From positions 1 through 21,376 of the forward strand of contig JAIFLS010000123.1 in NCBI GenBank assembly GCA_020048935.1: a stretch of 21,376 nucleotides of DNA, written 5' to 3'. Positions 1 through 7,796 of this stretch are shown here, piece after piece (positions within the stretch are counted from its first letter, which is position 1; the number at the start of each line of letters is the position of its first letter). Origin of the DNA: a bacterium (GTDB lineage: Bacteria > Verrucomicrobiota > Kiritimatiellia > UBA8416). A program made the translations under genes and the position numbers. The notes beneath the pieces are model-generated. The model ran no database searches and was not told the DNA's origin. It was given only the letters and a program-made list of their open reading frames with translations.

Positions 1-1284
1 CAGCGGGGTTGCCCACACAGAAGACGTCTCGGACTCCCGGTGATAATAGAGCGGCGCGACGGCATTCCAGCGTGCCGCCGTGGCGGCATTCCCACCTTTC
101 TGGAATACCGGGGTCAGCAGCGTGCCGGTGGCCGACTGGCGGTACCACAGCGGGAACAGGTAGGACGACAGCGGATGCGTGCCGCTGCTGAAGCGCGACA
201 GTCCGCCCAGCAGGTAAAGATCCGTCCGGGACTTCTGCTTGCGCTGCCAAGCCAGTGCAGGGGGGACAACCGTCAGCCGGTCTTCCGGCGATTCCATGAA
301 ACGCATATAGAATGGCGTGATCAATCGTCCGGATCCATCCACCGCGCGCGACCCGCCGCCCAGCAGGGTATAGAACGAGCTTTTCTCCGGCGACCATTGC
401 CGCCAATAGAGCGGAAGTAGCCAGTTGTGCCCGCTAACCTTCCCCTTTTCCCTGTACCAGAGCCCCAGCGCCGCTACCTGCGACGAGCCTTCCGGCCCGT
501 GGCTCCAGCCGCCGAGCATCGGTAGCAGCCAGCCGTAACCGGTCGATCCGTCACGACCGTTGCCACCTAGCAGCGTATGCAGGTAACGCTCGCAAGGACT
601 GTTCATGTGCGCATACAGCGGGAATACCCACGAGCCGCGAACCTGCTGCAACGGGGTGGCATAGGTACCAAGGGGCAGGGAGTAGAACCAGCGATTCCCA
701 TCGGATTGCCGCCCCTGCCAGAAAAGCGGGAATACGCGGTTCTTGTCCTGGCGTGGCCCGCGTTCAAACCGGGCCAGCGGCCAGACCAGATGCAACACCT
801 TCCGCCGCGGACCATCCTTGCCGCCGGGGCGTGAATATATCCAAAGCGGGAAAAGTGAATTGCAGCCGTGCGATTCCGTGACCGGATGCCCGAAGTGCCA
901 GTACAGGGGAAACCCGACGAGGTAGTCATCACCCCAGAAAAACGGGAAGAAGCGATAGTCCTCGTGTTGGGAATCAAACCGCCCCAGCGGCCAGAGTACG
1001 TTGTGCACCTTGTGTCCGGATTCCAGTCCCGTGACCTTGTACAGCGGACGGACCGCCAGATGATCCGGCGTCTTCTCGAAGATCGGCCAGAGCACGGACA
1101 GTGCGGGTGCCCGGTAATAGACAAACGGCCAGAGCGCCACACGGTCCTCCACCGGCCCCGACCGCTGCTCCCATTCGCCCGAGTAGAAGGGTGTCCCCTT
1201 CATCGCCTGCGTGGCACAGCCCCCGCCAGCCACCACGAGCACCGCCATCACACAGGCCTGTCGCACCCAATTCCTTAGGCTCAT
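1..1284 (-). CDS. Partial lipoprotein-like protein with recurring 'hhPLhW' motifs (3' end beyond window)
   Basis: Reading the minus strand from the ATG at 1282-1284 gives an uninterrupted frame of 428 codons that runs off the left edge. The start has a good ribosome site (AAGGGAG, 7 nt upstream). The N-terminus is a signal peptide (MSLRNWVRQACVMAVLVV) followed by AGGGC, so it may be a lipoprotein, although the lipobox is not ideal at -3. The rest carries about 18 copies of a short aromatic motif, such as LWPFVYY, VLWPLGRF, FFPFFW, FPLYW, VFPLFW, LLPLYW and LFPLWY, spaced roughly 15-30 residues apart. This looks like a beta-strand repeat in an envelope protein. I do not recognise a named family and assign no function. 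Shorter frames on either strand in this stretch lack this start signal and motif pattern and look like shadows. Confidence 0.8.
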   Translation of the reverse strand, partial: MSLRNWVRQACVMAVLVVAGGGCATQAMKGTPFYSGEWEQRSGPVEDRVALWPFVYYRAPALSVLWPIFEKTPDHLAVRPLYKVTGLESGHKVHNVLWPLGRFDSQHEDYRFFPFFWGDDYLVGFPLYWHFGHPVTESHGCNSLFPLWIYSRPGGKDGPRRKVLHLVWPLARFERGPRQDKNRVFPLFWQGRQSDGNRWFYSLPLGTYATPLQQVRGSWVFPLYAHMNSPCERYLHTLLGGNGRDGSTGYGWLLPMLGGWSHGPEGSSQVAALGLWYREKGKVSGHNWLLPLYWRQWSPEKSSFYTLLGGGSRAVDGSGRLITPFYMRFMESPEDRLTVVPPALAWQRKQKSRTDLYLLGGLSRFSSGTHPLSSYLFPLWYRQSATGTLLTPVFQKGGNAATAARWNAVAPLYYHRESETSSVWATPL

Positions 1285-1337
1285 CGTAGAACTCCCTTGT
1301 TATCAACGTGTCCTGTCAAGAAATGCGCCCAGGCTGT

Positions 1338-1500
1338 GGGCTAGGGGCTAGGCGTTAGGGGCTAGGCGTTAGGGATTTTCTCATTCCTAGTTCTCTGCCT
1401 CCATCCACTAGCACCTAACGCCTGGTCCCTACCCCCTCGCCTCCTAGCCCCTCCTAGCCATCCCGCTAACCCCTAACGCCTAGCACCTAATCCCTAGACC
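1338..1500. repeat. Intergenic CTAGGCGTTAGGGG repeat array with inverted arms
   Basis: The gap between two minus-strand genes is filled by variants of GCTAGGCGTTAGGGG. There are two direct copies at 1338-1377, and inverted copies (CCTAACGCCTAG-type) at about 1408-1424 and 1466-1500. Left and right arms can pair over about 20 bp with few mismatches, giving a large hairpin at the 3' end of the downstream-lying minus-strand gene. No coding potential is seen. Confidence 0.75.
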
Positions 1501-2652
1501 CTATTCCCTTCCCACGCACGGCGGCGGTGCGAGTTCGAAGTCCCGCCAGTCGCCGGGATTCCCGGCGTGACCGGCCTCGGCCGCCCTGATAATGTTGACA
1601 AGCTCGCGGGCCGTGACGTAATGCAGGACCGCTCCGCCCTGCGTCATATCGCCGCTCACGGCATTCGCGATCTGTTCATGGAAGCGGCGCATGGCGGGGC
1701 CGACCACGCCAGCGCGGCTGCGCTCGCTCATGCCATGGGTATGCAGCTTGACGACGATCCATTCCGGTCGTCCAAGCACATGCACCTGCAGCCGCTGCCA
1801 GAGCGCCATGCGCGATGCCGTCGCCGGATTCGCCGATGAGATCTCGCCGTTCTCGAACCGCGGGAGAACCCCGGCCTTGCGCGAACGCCAGTTCAGCCCC
1901 AGCGGCCCCTGCACCATCAGCAATCCGCAGGCGGATTTCTGATTTCTGATTTCCGATTTCTGATTTCTGATTTTCAATGGCTGGTGCCCGCGCTCGCCGG
2001 GCCGCGGGTCGCGCCCGTAGTAGATGGCGTTCACGATGCGCGGCTGGGTCGGCGACGGGGCCGAGGGAAACGTGAGATCGGCGTAGCAGCCGGTCTCGCG
2101 CAGGATCGCGAGTTCCTGGTCCACCCCGCACCAGTCGCCATCGGGGCGCGCATTACACAGGGCCCAGTTGCCGTGGACAAAGGCATAGCGCGCGTCGCCG
2201 TCCGCCGTCCGTCCAAGCAGACCATGCCGCCGCGCATAGGTCTCGCGACATGCATCGAGCTTCTTCCGCAAACCCTCCGCGGTATCGGCGCGATGATGCA
2301 GATGCAACTCGACCTCGCCGTAGCCATCCCGGCAGAAGCCCGCCAGACAATCCAGGCAGCCAGGGTCATATTCATCCCAGGGGTAGAAGACCGAGTGGCG
2401 CGGGGAAAAGCCGTCGGCATCGCGCAGGCCCTGCACACAGGCCGCATAATCCGTACACCACGCCTCTACCGCCGCGCGTGCCGCGGACGGGGTGGCTCCG
2501 CCGGTGATGCTTCCGTCCGCGAGGATCGTGCGCTGGAAGGGCTCAAAGTGGTCGGCGATGCACAAGAGCACATGCCGCGGGCCGGTCGTCCGCCGACGAC
2601 GGCCGACCGATGCCAGATAGCCCCACAGCCATTGATCCATTCCCCGCAACAT
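1501..2652 (-). CDS. Polysaccharide-deacetylase-like protein
   Basis: This is a 383-residue protein with no obvious signal peptide. The start at 2652 is preceded by GAGGGAGG four bases upstream. Features resembling the NodB/polysaccharide deacetylase (glycoside hydrolase/deacetylase barrel) superfamily are an early D-H-F-E-P-F motif (about residues 34-39), an H-L-H-H segment near residue 117 and F-V-H-G-N-W near 158. The metal-binding set is not classical, so substrate and activity are uncertain. Proteins of this kind often accompany exopolysaccharide loci, but no such locus is visible here. The reading frame contains a 42-bp tandem repeat (1934-1975) that adds a low-complexity IRNQKSE stretch without breaking the frame. 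Confident as a gene, moderate on family. Confidence 0.75.
   Translation of the reverse strand: MLRGMDQWLWGYLASVGRRRRTTGPRHVLLCIADHFEPFQRTILADGSITGGATPSAARAAVEAWCTDYAACVQGLRDADGFSPRHSVFYPWDEYDPGCLDCLAGFCRDGYGEVELHLHHRADTAEGLRKKLDACRETYARRHGLLGRTADGDARYAFVHGNWALCNARPDGDWCGVDQELAILRETGCYADLTFPSAPSPTQPRIVNAIYYGRDPRPGERGHQPLKIRNQKSEIRNQKSACGLLMVQGPLGLNWRSRKAGVLPRFENGEISSANPATASRMALWQRLQVHVLGRPEWIVVKLHTHGMSERSRAGVVGPAMRRFHEQIANAVSGDMTQGGAVLHYVTARELVNIIRAAEAGHAGNPGDWRDFELAPPPCVGRE
1934..1975. repeat. 7-bp GATTTCT tandem repeat inside a CDS
   Basis: Six consecutive 7-bp units (GATTTCT, GATTTCT, GATTTCC, GATTTCT, GATTTCT, GATTTTC) span 42 bp. Because 42 is a multiple of 3, the minus-strand deacetylase-like gene reads through as KIRNQKSEIRNQKS. 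The stretch is AT-rich against its GC-rich surroundings, which suggests it was inserted or expanded from an intergenic-type repeat. Confidence 0.9.
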
Positions 2653-2693
2653 CCGTCCTCCCTCGTCAGTGCCAATACTTGATCGCCCTTGTT

Positions 2694-2784
2694 TATAACT
2701 TCAAATCATTTCAACGCCCAACATCCAACGCCCAATAATCCAAGGAAAGGCTCCCAACTTGGGCGTTGGTTGTTGGATGTTCGA
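2694..2784. repeat. GTTGG-type palindromic dispersed repeat, copy A
   Basis: The element starts TATAACTTCAA, continues with runs of CCAACATCCAACGCCCAA, has a central AATCCAAGG, then CTTGG and the complementary run GGGCGTTGGTTGTTGGATG. The two halves pair into a long imperfect hairpin. It lies just downstream of the NAD kinase stop. A second copy in the same orientation is at 20185-20298. Confidence 0.85.
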
Positions 2785-2795
2785 TTCGCTTTTTA

Positions 2796-3662
2796 TCACC
2801 CCATCCCGGTGGAACCGCTCCAGTTAAGCTTGCGGCGAAGCACGCTGAAGTAGTCGTAATCCGGCAGATGCAGGAAACGCACATGGCGTTCACCGCGGCG
2901 CACCTCGACGATGTCATCGCTTTTCAGTTCCCGGCCGACCTGCCCGTCAACCGATAATCGCAGATCGTGCAGCGCGGCACAGACTCGCACGCGGATGACG
3001 GTCCGATCCGGCAGGACCAGGGGACGGGAACTGAGCGTATGCGGGCAGATCACCGAGACGACAAAGGCATGGGTATCGGGCAGCATGATCGGGCCGCCGG
3101 CCGAAAGGCTATGCCCGGTACTGCCGGTCGGAGTCGAGACAATCAAGCCGTCGCAGACATAGGTAGTCACCAGGCTGTCGCCCGCGCTGACCTCGAGTCG
3201 CACCACGCGCGAGGAGGCCCCGCTGCTGATCACGACATCATTCAGGGCGCAATACTGCCCGACCACGCCGCCCGCCGCCCGCACCACGCATTCCGCGACG
3301 CTGCGTTCCGAAACCCGGTAGGTCTCATCACGCAGACAGCGCAGCGCCCGTTCCATATCCTGCTCCGAAACGCTGGTCATGAACCCGAGCGAGCCGATAT
3401 TCACGCCGATCAAAGGCTTGTCGAGGCCGTGCAGGCTGCGCACCGCCGCCAGCATCGTGCCGTCGCCCCCCAGAGCCAGGACGGCATCCACCGAGCCGAA
3501 CCCCTCACCGCCGGCAATCACGGAAGATCCCGGCAGCAGCGCCGCGGTTTCCGCCGTGGCCGAGAGCGAGAGGCCAAGCGACCCGGCCAGTCCGGCCAGC
3601 CGTTCCAGCACCGCCGCCGCCCGCGGTTTTCCCGTATTCGCGATCACCCCCAGATGTTGCAT
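2796..3662 (-). CDS. nadK: NAD kinase
   Basis: ATP-dependent phosphorylation of NAD to NADP in the cytoplasm. The 288-residue protein shows the family signatures in order: GGDGT (65-69, ATP/NAD site with catalytic Asp), NIGSLGF (88-94), NDVVI (141-145) and the glycine-rich block DGLIVSTPTGSTG (171-183) followed by SAGGP. The C-terminus (YFSVLRRKLNW) is typical. I chose the ATG at 3662 because AGGAGG lies four to five bases upstream. Starts further upstream (3710, 3692) would translate part of the flanking CACAAAA palindromic repeat and have no ribosome site. The gene sits between two dispersed repeats. Very secure. Confidence 0.96.
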   Translation of the reverse strand: MQHLGVIANTGKPRAAAVLERLAGLAGSLGLSLSATAETAALLPGSSVIAGGEGFGSVDAVLALGGDGTMLAAVRSLHGLDKPLIGVNIGSLGFMTSVSEQDMERALRCLRDETYRVSERSVAECVVRAAGGVVGQYCALNDVVISSGASSRVVRLEVSAGDSLVTTYVCDGLIVSTPTGSTGHSLSAGGPIMLPDTHAFVVSVICPHTLSSRPLVLPDRTVIRVRVCAALHDLRLSVDGQVGRELKSDDIVEVRRGERHVRFLHLPDYDYFSVLRRKLNWSGSTGMG

Positions 3663-3693
3663 GCCCCCTCCTGAATCATTATCGTTCGTCATT

Positions 3694-3790
3694 ATAGCCA
3701 CAAAATGCACAAAAGAGACAAAAATAGAGGTATACGAACTACCACAAATCCCGAATTCCCTTATGTGATTTTTGTGCCTTTTGTGGCTAT
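3694..3790. repeat. CACAAAA-type palindromic dispersed repeat
   Basis: The left arm ATAGCCACAAAATGCACA (3694-3711) and the right arm TGTGCCTTTTGTGGCTAT (3773-3790) are reverse complements at 17 of 18 positions. They enclose an AT-rich interior with further CACAAA/TTTGTG runs. The element fills the gap between the nadK start and the tlyA stop. Similar palindromes are known between genes in PVC bacteria (recollection, not searched). Confidence 0.85.
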
Positions 3791-3824
3791 TACCTGATTC
3801 TCCCCCGTGTACTCGTCTCGCTTC

Positions 3825-4568
3825 TTAAGGTTTTCTCCACCACCCCAGGAACTCCACATTGCCAGCGGGGCCGATCACGGGGGATTCCATCACCCCGAGC
3901 CAGTCCAGACCCAGCGTTTGCATGCCGAAATCACGGATCCGCTGCACCACCGCCTCGCGTACAGCCGGGTCGCGCACAACCCCGCCTTTCTCCACCTGCT
4001 CCCGCCCGGCCTCGAACTGCGGCTTGATCAGCGTCACCATCTCACTCCCTGCTGGCAGCAGCGCTGCCACGGGCGGCATGACCAGTTCCAGCGAAATGAA
4101 CGAAACGTCAAACGTGGCAAACGACGGCACGAAAGGCAGATCCCGAGCCTGCAGGTAGCGGGCATTGAACTGCTCAATCACCGTGACACGCCCGTCCTGG
4201 CGCATCTTCCAGTGCAATTGCGCGGTCCCGACATCCAGCGCGATCACATGCGCGGCCCCATGCTGTAGCATACAGTCGGTAAAACCACCCGTCGAGGCCC
4301 CGACGTCCAGACATACGCGCCCGGCGACATCCAGGAGGAAATGCCCGAAGGCCGCCTCCAGCTTGTCGCCACCGCGACTGACAAACCGGGCGGAAGCCTT
4401 GGCCTCTATCCGTGCATCCGCCGCCACCCGCTGCCCCGCCTTGGTGTGCGGATGACCATCCACCAGCACCTGGCCGGCCAGGATAAGCCGCTGCGCCTGC
4501 TCGCGGCTTTCCGCCAGCCCGAGTTCGGCCACCAGCACATCCAGCCGCTCTTTACGTATTCCTGCCAC
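3825..4568 (-). CDS. tlyA: TlyA-family rRNA (cytidine-2'-O)-methyltransferase
   Basis: SAM-dependent 2'-O-methylation of ribosomal RNA; homologues were once annotated as hemolysins. From the chosen start the protein has 247 residues: an N-terminal S4 RNA-binding domain (about 5-60, with RLDVLVAELGLAESREQAQ), the linker RFVSRGGDKLE, then an FtsJ/RrmJ-type Rossmann fold with LDVGASTGGFTDC (87-99), DVSFISL (154-160) and IKPQFE (181-186). A plausible K-D-K-E set is K69, D154, K182 and E186. I prefer the GTG at 4568, which has GGGAG six bases upstream and fits the family's usual N-terminus. In-frame ATGs at 4634 and 4658 would add a Gly-rich extension and have no ribosome site. Confidence 0.93.
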   Translation of the reverse strand: MAGIRKERLDVLVAELGLAESREQAQRLILAGQVLVDGHPHTKAGQRVAADARIEAKASARFVSRGGDKLEAAFGHFLLDVAGRVCLDVGASTGGFTDCMLQHGAAHVIALDVGTAQLHWKMRQDGRVTVIEQFNARYLQARDLPFVPSFATFDVSFISLELVMPPVAALLPAGSEMVTLIKPQFEAGREQVEKGGVVRDPAVREAVVQRIRDFGMQTLGLDWLGVMESPVIGPAGNVEFLGWWRKP

Positions 4569-4743
4569 AGCCTGCTCCCACCGGTTCAACCCGCCGCCAC
4601 CGCCATTCCTGCCAACCCGCCACCATGAAACCATAGGGCGAAGCGCCGCGCAACGCAAGGCCGATCACACCTGTTCCCGCAACCGGGCGCATCTGCGAAT
4701 CGTTGCAACTCTTAGAGGAGAATAGCTAATGTGGAATATTTCA

Positions 4744-4773
4744 TAATCCTAATCCTAATCGTAATCCTAATCG
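4744..4773. repeat. 6-bp TAATCC/TAATCG tandem repeat
   Basis: Five 6-bp units in a row (TAATCC, TAATCC, TAATCG, TAATCC, TAATCG) lie in the gap downstream of the aminomutase stop codon. The rest of the gap (4569-4789) shows no gene, RNA or clear terminator. Confidence 0.85.
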
Positions 4774-4789
4774 AACACGTACTGCAAAT

Positions 4790-5824
4790 TCACTGGCCAT
4801 GGTCACTCCCGATCATCGTCTTGCCTCGTGCCCCGGGAACATCCTCCACGAATCGAGGCAGGCAAAGCCCGCCGACGCTTGTCCGCAACTCCTCCTGAAG
4901 CGCGATCGCCACATTCCTCTCAACACGGAAATGGGAAATGCCGCTGACGGGGTCGCACTGGAACACATAGTACGGGCGGACACGGCAACGCTGCAGGCGG
5001 CAGCACAGTTCGCGCATGATTTCAAGCCGGTCATTCACGCCGCGCAGCAGAACGGTCTGGTTCGAGACCGGGATGCCGGCATCAACCAACCGACCGCAGG
5101 CGGCCACCGCCTCTGGCGTCAGCTCGCGCGGATGGTTGAACTGTGTGTTCAACCAGAGCGGACGATGCCGCCTTAACATCCCGGCCAGTTCGTCGTCGAT
5201 CCGCATCGGAAGAACGACGGGCACACGCGAACCGATTCGGACGACCTCGACATGCGGGATCGCGAACAACCGAGATAAAAGGTCGTCCAGCACATCAGTC
5301 TCCAGCAGCAGCGGGTCCCCCCCGGAAAGCAGAACCTCGCGCACGCCCGGATGCGCCGCCACATAGGCCAGGGCCGCATCGTGTGCCAGTAGTGCCAGGT
5401 GGCGAGGACCATCCAGCGTGTTCTTGCGCGTGCAGTGACGGCAAGTCATCGCGCAATCGGTCGTCACCACCAGCAGGACCCGATCCGGAAAACGGTGCAC
5501 CACCCCCGGAACGTCCGCACCAGACACCTCGCGGTACGGATCATCACAGCCTGCCGGATCATCATCAAGCTCACGGGAATCGGGAATGCATTGGAGACGG
5601 ATCGGATCCTGCTTATCAGACCAGTCAATCAGCCCCAGGTAATACGGGACGGCCCGGAACCGGTATCGCGCGACCACATGCCCGAGCACACCCTTGTCAA
5701 ACACCTGTCCACGGGCCTCCAGCAGCGCGGCCAGCGCGCGATGGCCTTCAATCCGGTTCCTCCACTGCCAGCGCCAGTCGGTCCAGCATGCGGGGGGCAA
5801 TTCACTATTGATGGGGCCAGGCAT
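4790..5824 (-). CDS. KamA/EpmB-type lysine 2,3-aminomutase family radical SAM protein
   Basis: A radical SAM, PLP-dependent aminomutase-family enzyme. Family members interconvert alpha- and beta-lysine, either free (KamA) or on elongation factor P (EpmB). The 344-residue protein has W-x-W-Q-W-R-N-R-I near the N-terminus (14-25), the [4Fe-4S] motif C-x3-C-x2-C (C124, C128, C131), SGGDPL (167-172), RIGSRVPVVLP (197-207) and a C-terminal GKTM whose lysine (about K335) is the likely PLP lysine. The protein ends nine residues after that lysine, so it lacks the extension of clostridial KamA and matches the length of the shorter EpmB-like group. The ATG at 5824 was chosen for its GGAG seven bases upstream; an in-frame ATG at 5899 has no ribosome site. 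No efp or epmA gene is in the window, so the substrate is unresolved. Confidence 0.88.
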   Translation of the reverse strand: MPGPINSELPPACWTDWRWQWRNRIEGHRALAALLEARGQVFDKGVLGHVVARYRFRAVPYYLGLIDWSDKQDPIRLQCIPDSRELDDDPAGCDDPYREVSGADVPGVVHRFPDRVLLVVTTDCAMTCRHCTRKNTLDGPRHLALLAHDAALAYVAAHPGVREVLLSGGDPLLLETDVLDDLLSRLFAIPHVEVVRIGSRVPVVLPMRIDDELAGMLRRHRPLWLNTQFNHPRELTPEAVAACGRLVDAGIPVSNQTVLLRGVNDRLEIMRELCCRLQRCRVRPYYVFQCDPVSGISHFRVERNVAIALQEELRTSVGGLCLPRFVEDVPGARGKTMIGSDHGQ

Positions 5825-5911
5825 GGGGTACTCCGCGTCAGTGGTCCGAATCCGCCATCGTGATAGCGTGATGCAAATGAAGATGCAACGATAATCCACC
5901 GAAAGTTTTGC

Positions 5912-5940
5912 TTGTCAGTTTTTAGAATTCAGGATTAAAT
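5912..5940 (+). promoter_or_regulatory. Candidate sigma70 promoter for the pil operon
   Basis: TTGTCA (5912-5917, five of six to TTGACA) is separated by 17 bp from TTAAAT (5935-5940, four of six to TATAAT). It lies in an AT-rich island of the divergent gap between the aminomutase gene and pilM, and would give a leader of about 140 nt. This is a pattern match only. The rest of the 5825-6084 gap shows no other gene. Confidence 0.4.
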
Positions 5941-6084
5941 AAGAACCTACTAATGATTAGCGCTGGATTTTAGATGCCATTCTCGTTTGCCCAGTCTGTT
6001 GGCATGTATCCTGCGCTTTGGCCAGTGTGCGGTTTTCGAATAGGGACCAGTGGATGGATCAGCTTCAGGAAAGAGTGCAAACTC

Positions 6085-7092
6085 ATGTCTTTTGCGGAAT
6101 TTAAAAAGCGGATGAAGAAGGGCCCCTCCGAGGTCATTGGCATCGACTTCGGCAAGACCGCCACGAAAATCGTCTGCCTCCACAAGAACGGCGATGAGCT
6201 CGTAATGACGGGCGCGGAATTGCTGCCAGCACTGGCTCAAGGTGGCGGTTTTTCGGTCCCCTCTAGGCTGAAGGCCCGCTATGCGGCGCTCGCCGTCAGC
6301 AGTGAATCGGGCACGGCCAAACTGCTGACCTTCCCCGGCACCATTGAGGCCGACTTCGAGAAGCACCTTGCGCGCAACATGGGCATGGAGGCTGGAACCG
6401 ACGACCGCATGGCCTACCGGGTTATCAACGAAGGCTCGGGGCGCATCGAGTCCCGCGTCCTGGCCGCCGCGATTCCGGAAGCGGATGCGGGACCGGTCAT
6501 GCAGCTATTCCAGACCGGCATCCCCGCCCCATGCAGCCTCGAACTGGCGCCGCTGGCTGCCCTTACCGCGTTCGAGGCCGGGCCGGTAATCAGCAGTCCG
6601 ACCCCCGCAGCCGGCCTGATCGACTTCGGGACGGCATCCAGCACCCTTTCTATTTTCTACAAGAAATCACTGGTCTTGCTCAGGCGGTTCGACTTCGGTA
6701 CGCGCAAGCTGCTTGAACGGATGACATCCACCCTGCATATCGACGAGAATACTGCCCTCAACATCCTTTCCGACAATGCCTTTGACATCTCGGAAATGAT
6801 CGCCGAGATCATGAGTCCTCTCTCCAGTCAAGTGATCGTCTCGCGCGATTTCATCGAGCGGCGCGAGAACTGCAATCTCAAGCAACTGCACTGCATCGGC
6901 GGACTGACGTCAGCGCCTTCGGCTATGCAAGAACTTCAACGCGCACTGAACATCGAGATCAAGACCTTTGATCCCTTCACGATCCCAGGCTTGCAGACGG
7001 CCGCGGTCGACGGCATCAACTCCAGCCTTCAGCACTGGCGCTTTGCCGCCGCCATCGGCGCGGCACTGGGAACGCTTCAGGAGGAACCATGA
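6085..7092 (+). CDS. pilM: PilM-like type IV pilus assembly ATPase (actin fold)
   Basis: Cytoplasmic actin-like protein that anchors the PilN/PilO inner-membrane complex of type IV pili. The 335-residue protein has the phosphate-1 motif IGIDFGKTATKIV (18-30), a second nucleotide-binding segment GLIDFGTASSTLSIF (177-191), and a CIGGLTSAP adenosine-type motif near residue 270. I chose the ATG at 6085 (MSFAEFKKRM), which is preceded by AGGAAAGAG; an in-frame ATG at 5974 would add 37 residues unlike the family. The stop overlaps the pilN start (ATGA), so this opens a translationally coupled operon. The downstream gene order pilN-pilO-pilP-secretin strongly supports the call. Confidence 0.88.
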   Translation: MSFAEFKKRMKKGPSEVIGIDFGKTATKIVCLHKNGDELVMTGAELLPALAQGGGFSVPSRLKARYAALAVSSESGTAKLLTFPGTIEADFEKHLARNMGMEAGTDDRMAYRVINEGSGRIESRVLAAAIPEADAGPVMQLFQTGIPAPCSLELAPLAALTAFEAGPVISSPTPAAGLIDFGTASSTLSIFYKKSLVLLRRFDFGTRKLLERMTSTLHIDENTALNILSDNAFDISEMIAEIMSPLSSQVIVSRDFIERRENCNLKQLHCIGGLTSAPSAMQELQRALNIEIKTFDPFTIPGLQTAAVDGINSSLQHWRFAAAIGAALGTLQEEP

Positions 7093-7796
7093 GCCTGAGG
7101 GTCAACTTGATCAGGGAACCGGAACAACGCAGCGGCAGCAGGCTGAACGTCAAATCGGTTGCCCGCATCGCCAGCATCGTCATCCCCGTGTCCCTGGCGC
7201 TGCTGGTTTCACAGCGGGCTCTGAGCAGTTTCATGCTCAGCAGCCAGCTCAGCATTCTCGAGTCGCAATGGAGCGCGGTCGCGCCCAAGCAGAAAATGGC
7301 GATCAAGCAGGCGGCCCGGTTGAACTTCAACAAGCAGACACATAAGGAACTGGAGGGATGGGCAGCCGCCAGACCCGACTGGAACCAGGTCCTGGCGGCC
7401 ATCATGCAAGCCGTTCCCGACACGATCCAGCTCACGGCCCTGCGGGTTACGCTTGCCGATAAGGCAGACAGCCCTCCGCCTCCTGCCGTCCCTCAGCCTC
7501 CTGCCGGTCCTCAGCCTCCTGCCAGCCCTCCGCCTCCTGTCGGCACTCCGCCTCCTGCCGGCGCGCCGATCCGTGACTACCAGCTATCCATTGAAGGGGT
7601 CACGCGTGTGCAGCAGTCCATGCAGGCCGTCCAGACGCTAGAAGAAAACCTCGGCAAGCACCCGCTGCTGAACCCCTTGTTTAAAACCGTAGAAGTGGCG
7701 AACTTCGCGGCCGACAGCGCATCCAAAGATGAGTTAAGCCGGGTTTTCACGATTCAGTGCCAGTTCAAGACACTACCCCCCAAGGAGACGCCTTGA
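7089..7796 (+). CDS. pilN: PilN-like inner-membrane protein with Pro-rich repeat linker
   Basis: Bitopic inner-membrane partner of PilM and PilO. The 235-residue protein starts MSLRVNLIREPE, close to the PilN consensus whose cytoplasmic tail contacts PilM. It has one membrane segment (about 28-46), then a coiled-coil/ferredoxin-like periplasmic part. Between residues 131 and 160 the periplasmic domain is interrupted by five PPAxPx hexapeptides encoded by a tandem 18-bp DNA repeat; typical PilN proteins lack this. The start overlaps the pilM stop by 4 bp, and the stop overlaps the pilO start. Confidence 0.85.
   Translation: MSLRVNLIREPEQRSGSRLNVKSVARIASIVIPVSLALLVSQRALSSFMLSSQLSILESQWSAVAPKQKMAIKQAARLNFNKQTHKELEGWAAARPDWNQVLAAIMQAVPDTIQLTALRVTLADKADSPPPPAVPQPPAGPQPPASPPPPVGTPPPAGAPIRDYQLSIEGVTRVQQSMQAVQTLEENLGKHPLLNPLFKTVEVANFAADSASKDELSRVFTIQCQFKTLPPKETP
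7479..7568 (+). repeat. Five 18-bp tandem repeats coding for PPAxPx
   Basis: Five consecutive 18-bp units follow the pattern CCTCCTGCCGGTCCTCAG, beginning at 7479, 7497, 7515, 7533 and 7551. They diverge by only a few bases and are in frame with pilN. The run is likely prone to copy-number change by slippage, which would lengthen or shorten the PilN linker by six residues per unit. Confidence 0.9.

Noticed and set aside
1338..1500. Possible CRISPR array
   Set aside because: Units are short, partly inverted and not separated by uniform unique spacers; no cas genes nearby.
3663..3710. Longer N-terminus for NAD kinase
   Set aside because: The added residues come from the CACAAAA repeat; the ATG at 3662 has the only good ribosome site.
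5974..6084. Extended PilM N-terminus from the ATG at 5974
   Set aside because: No ribosome site and residues unlike the family; the ATG at 6085 fits better.
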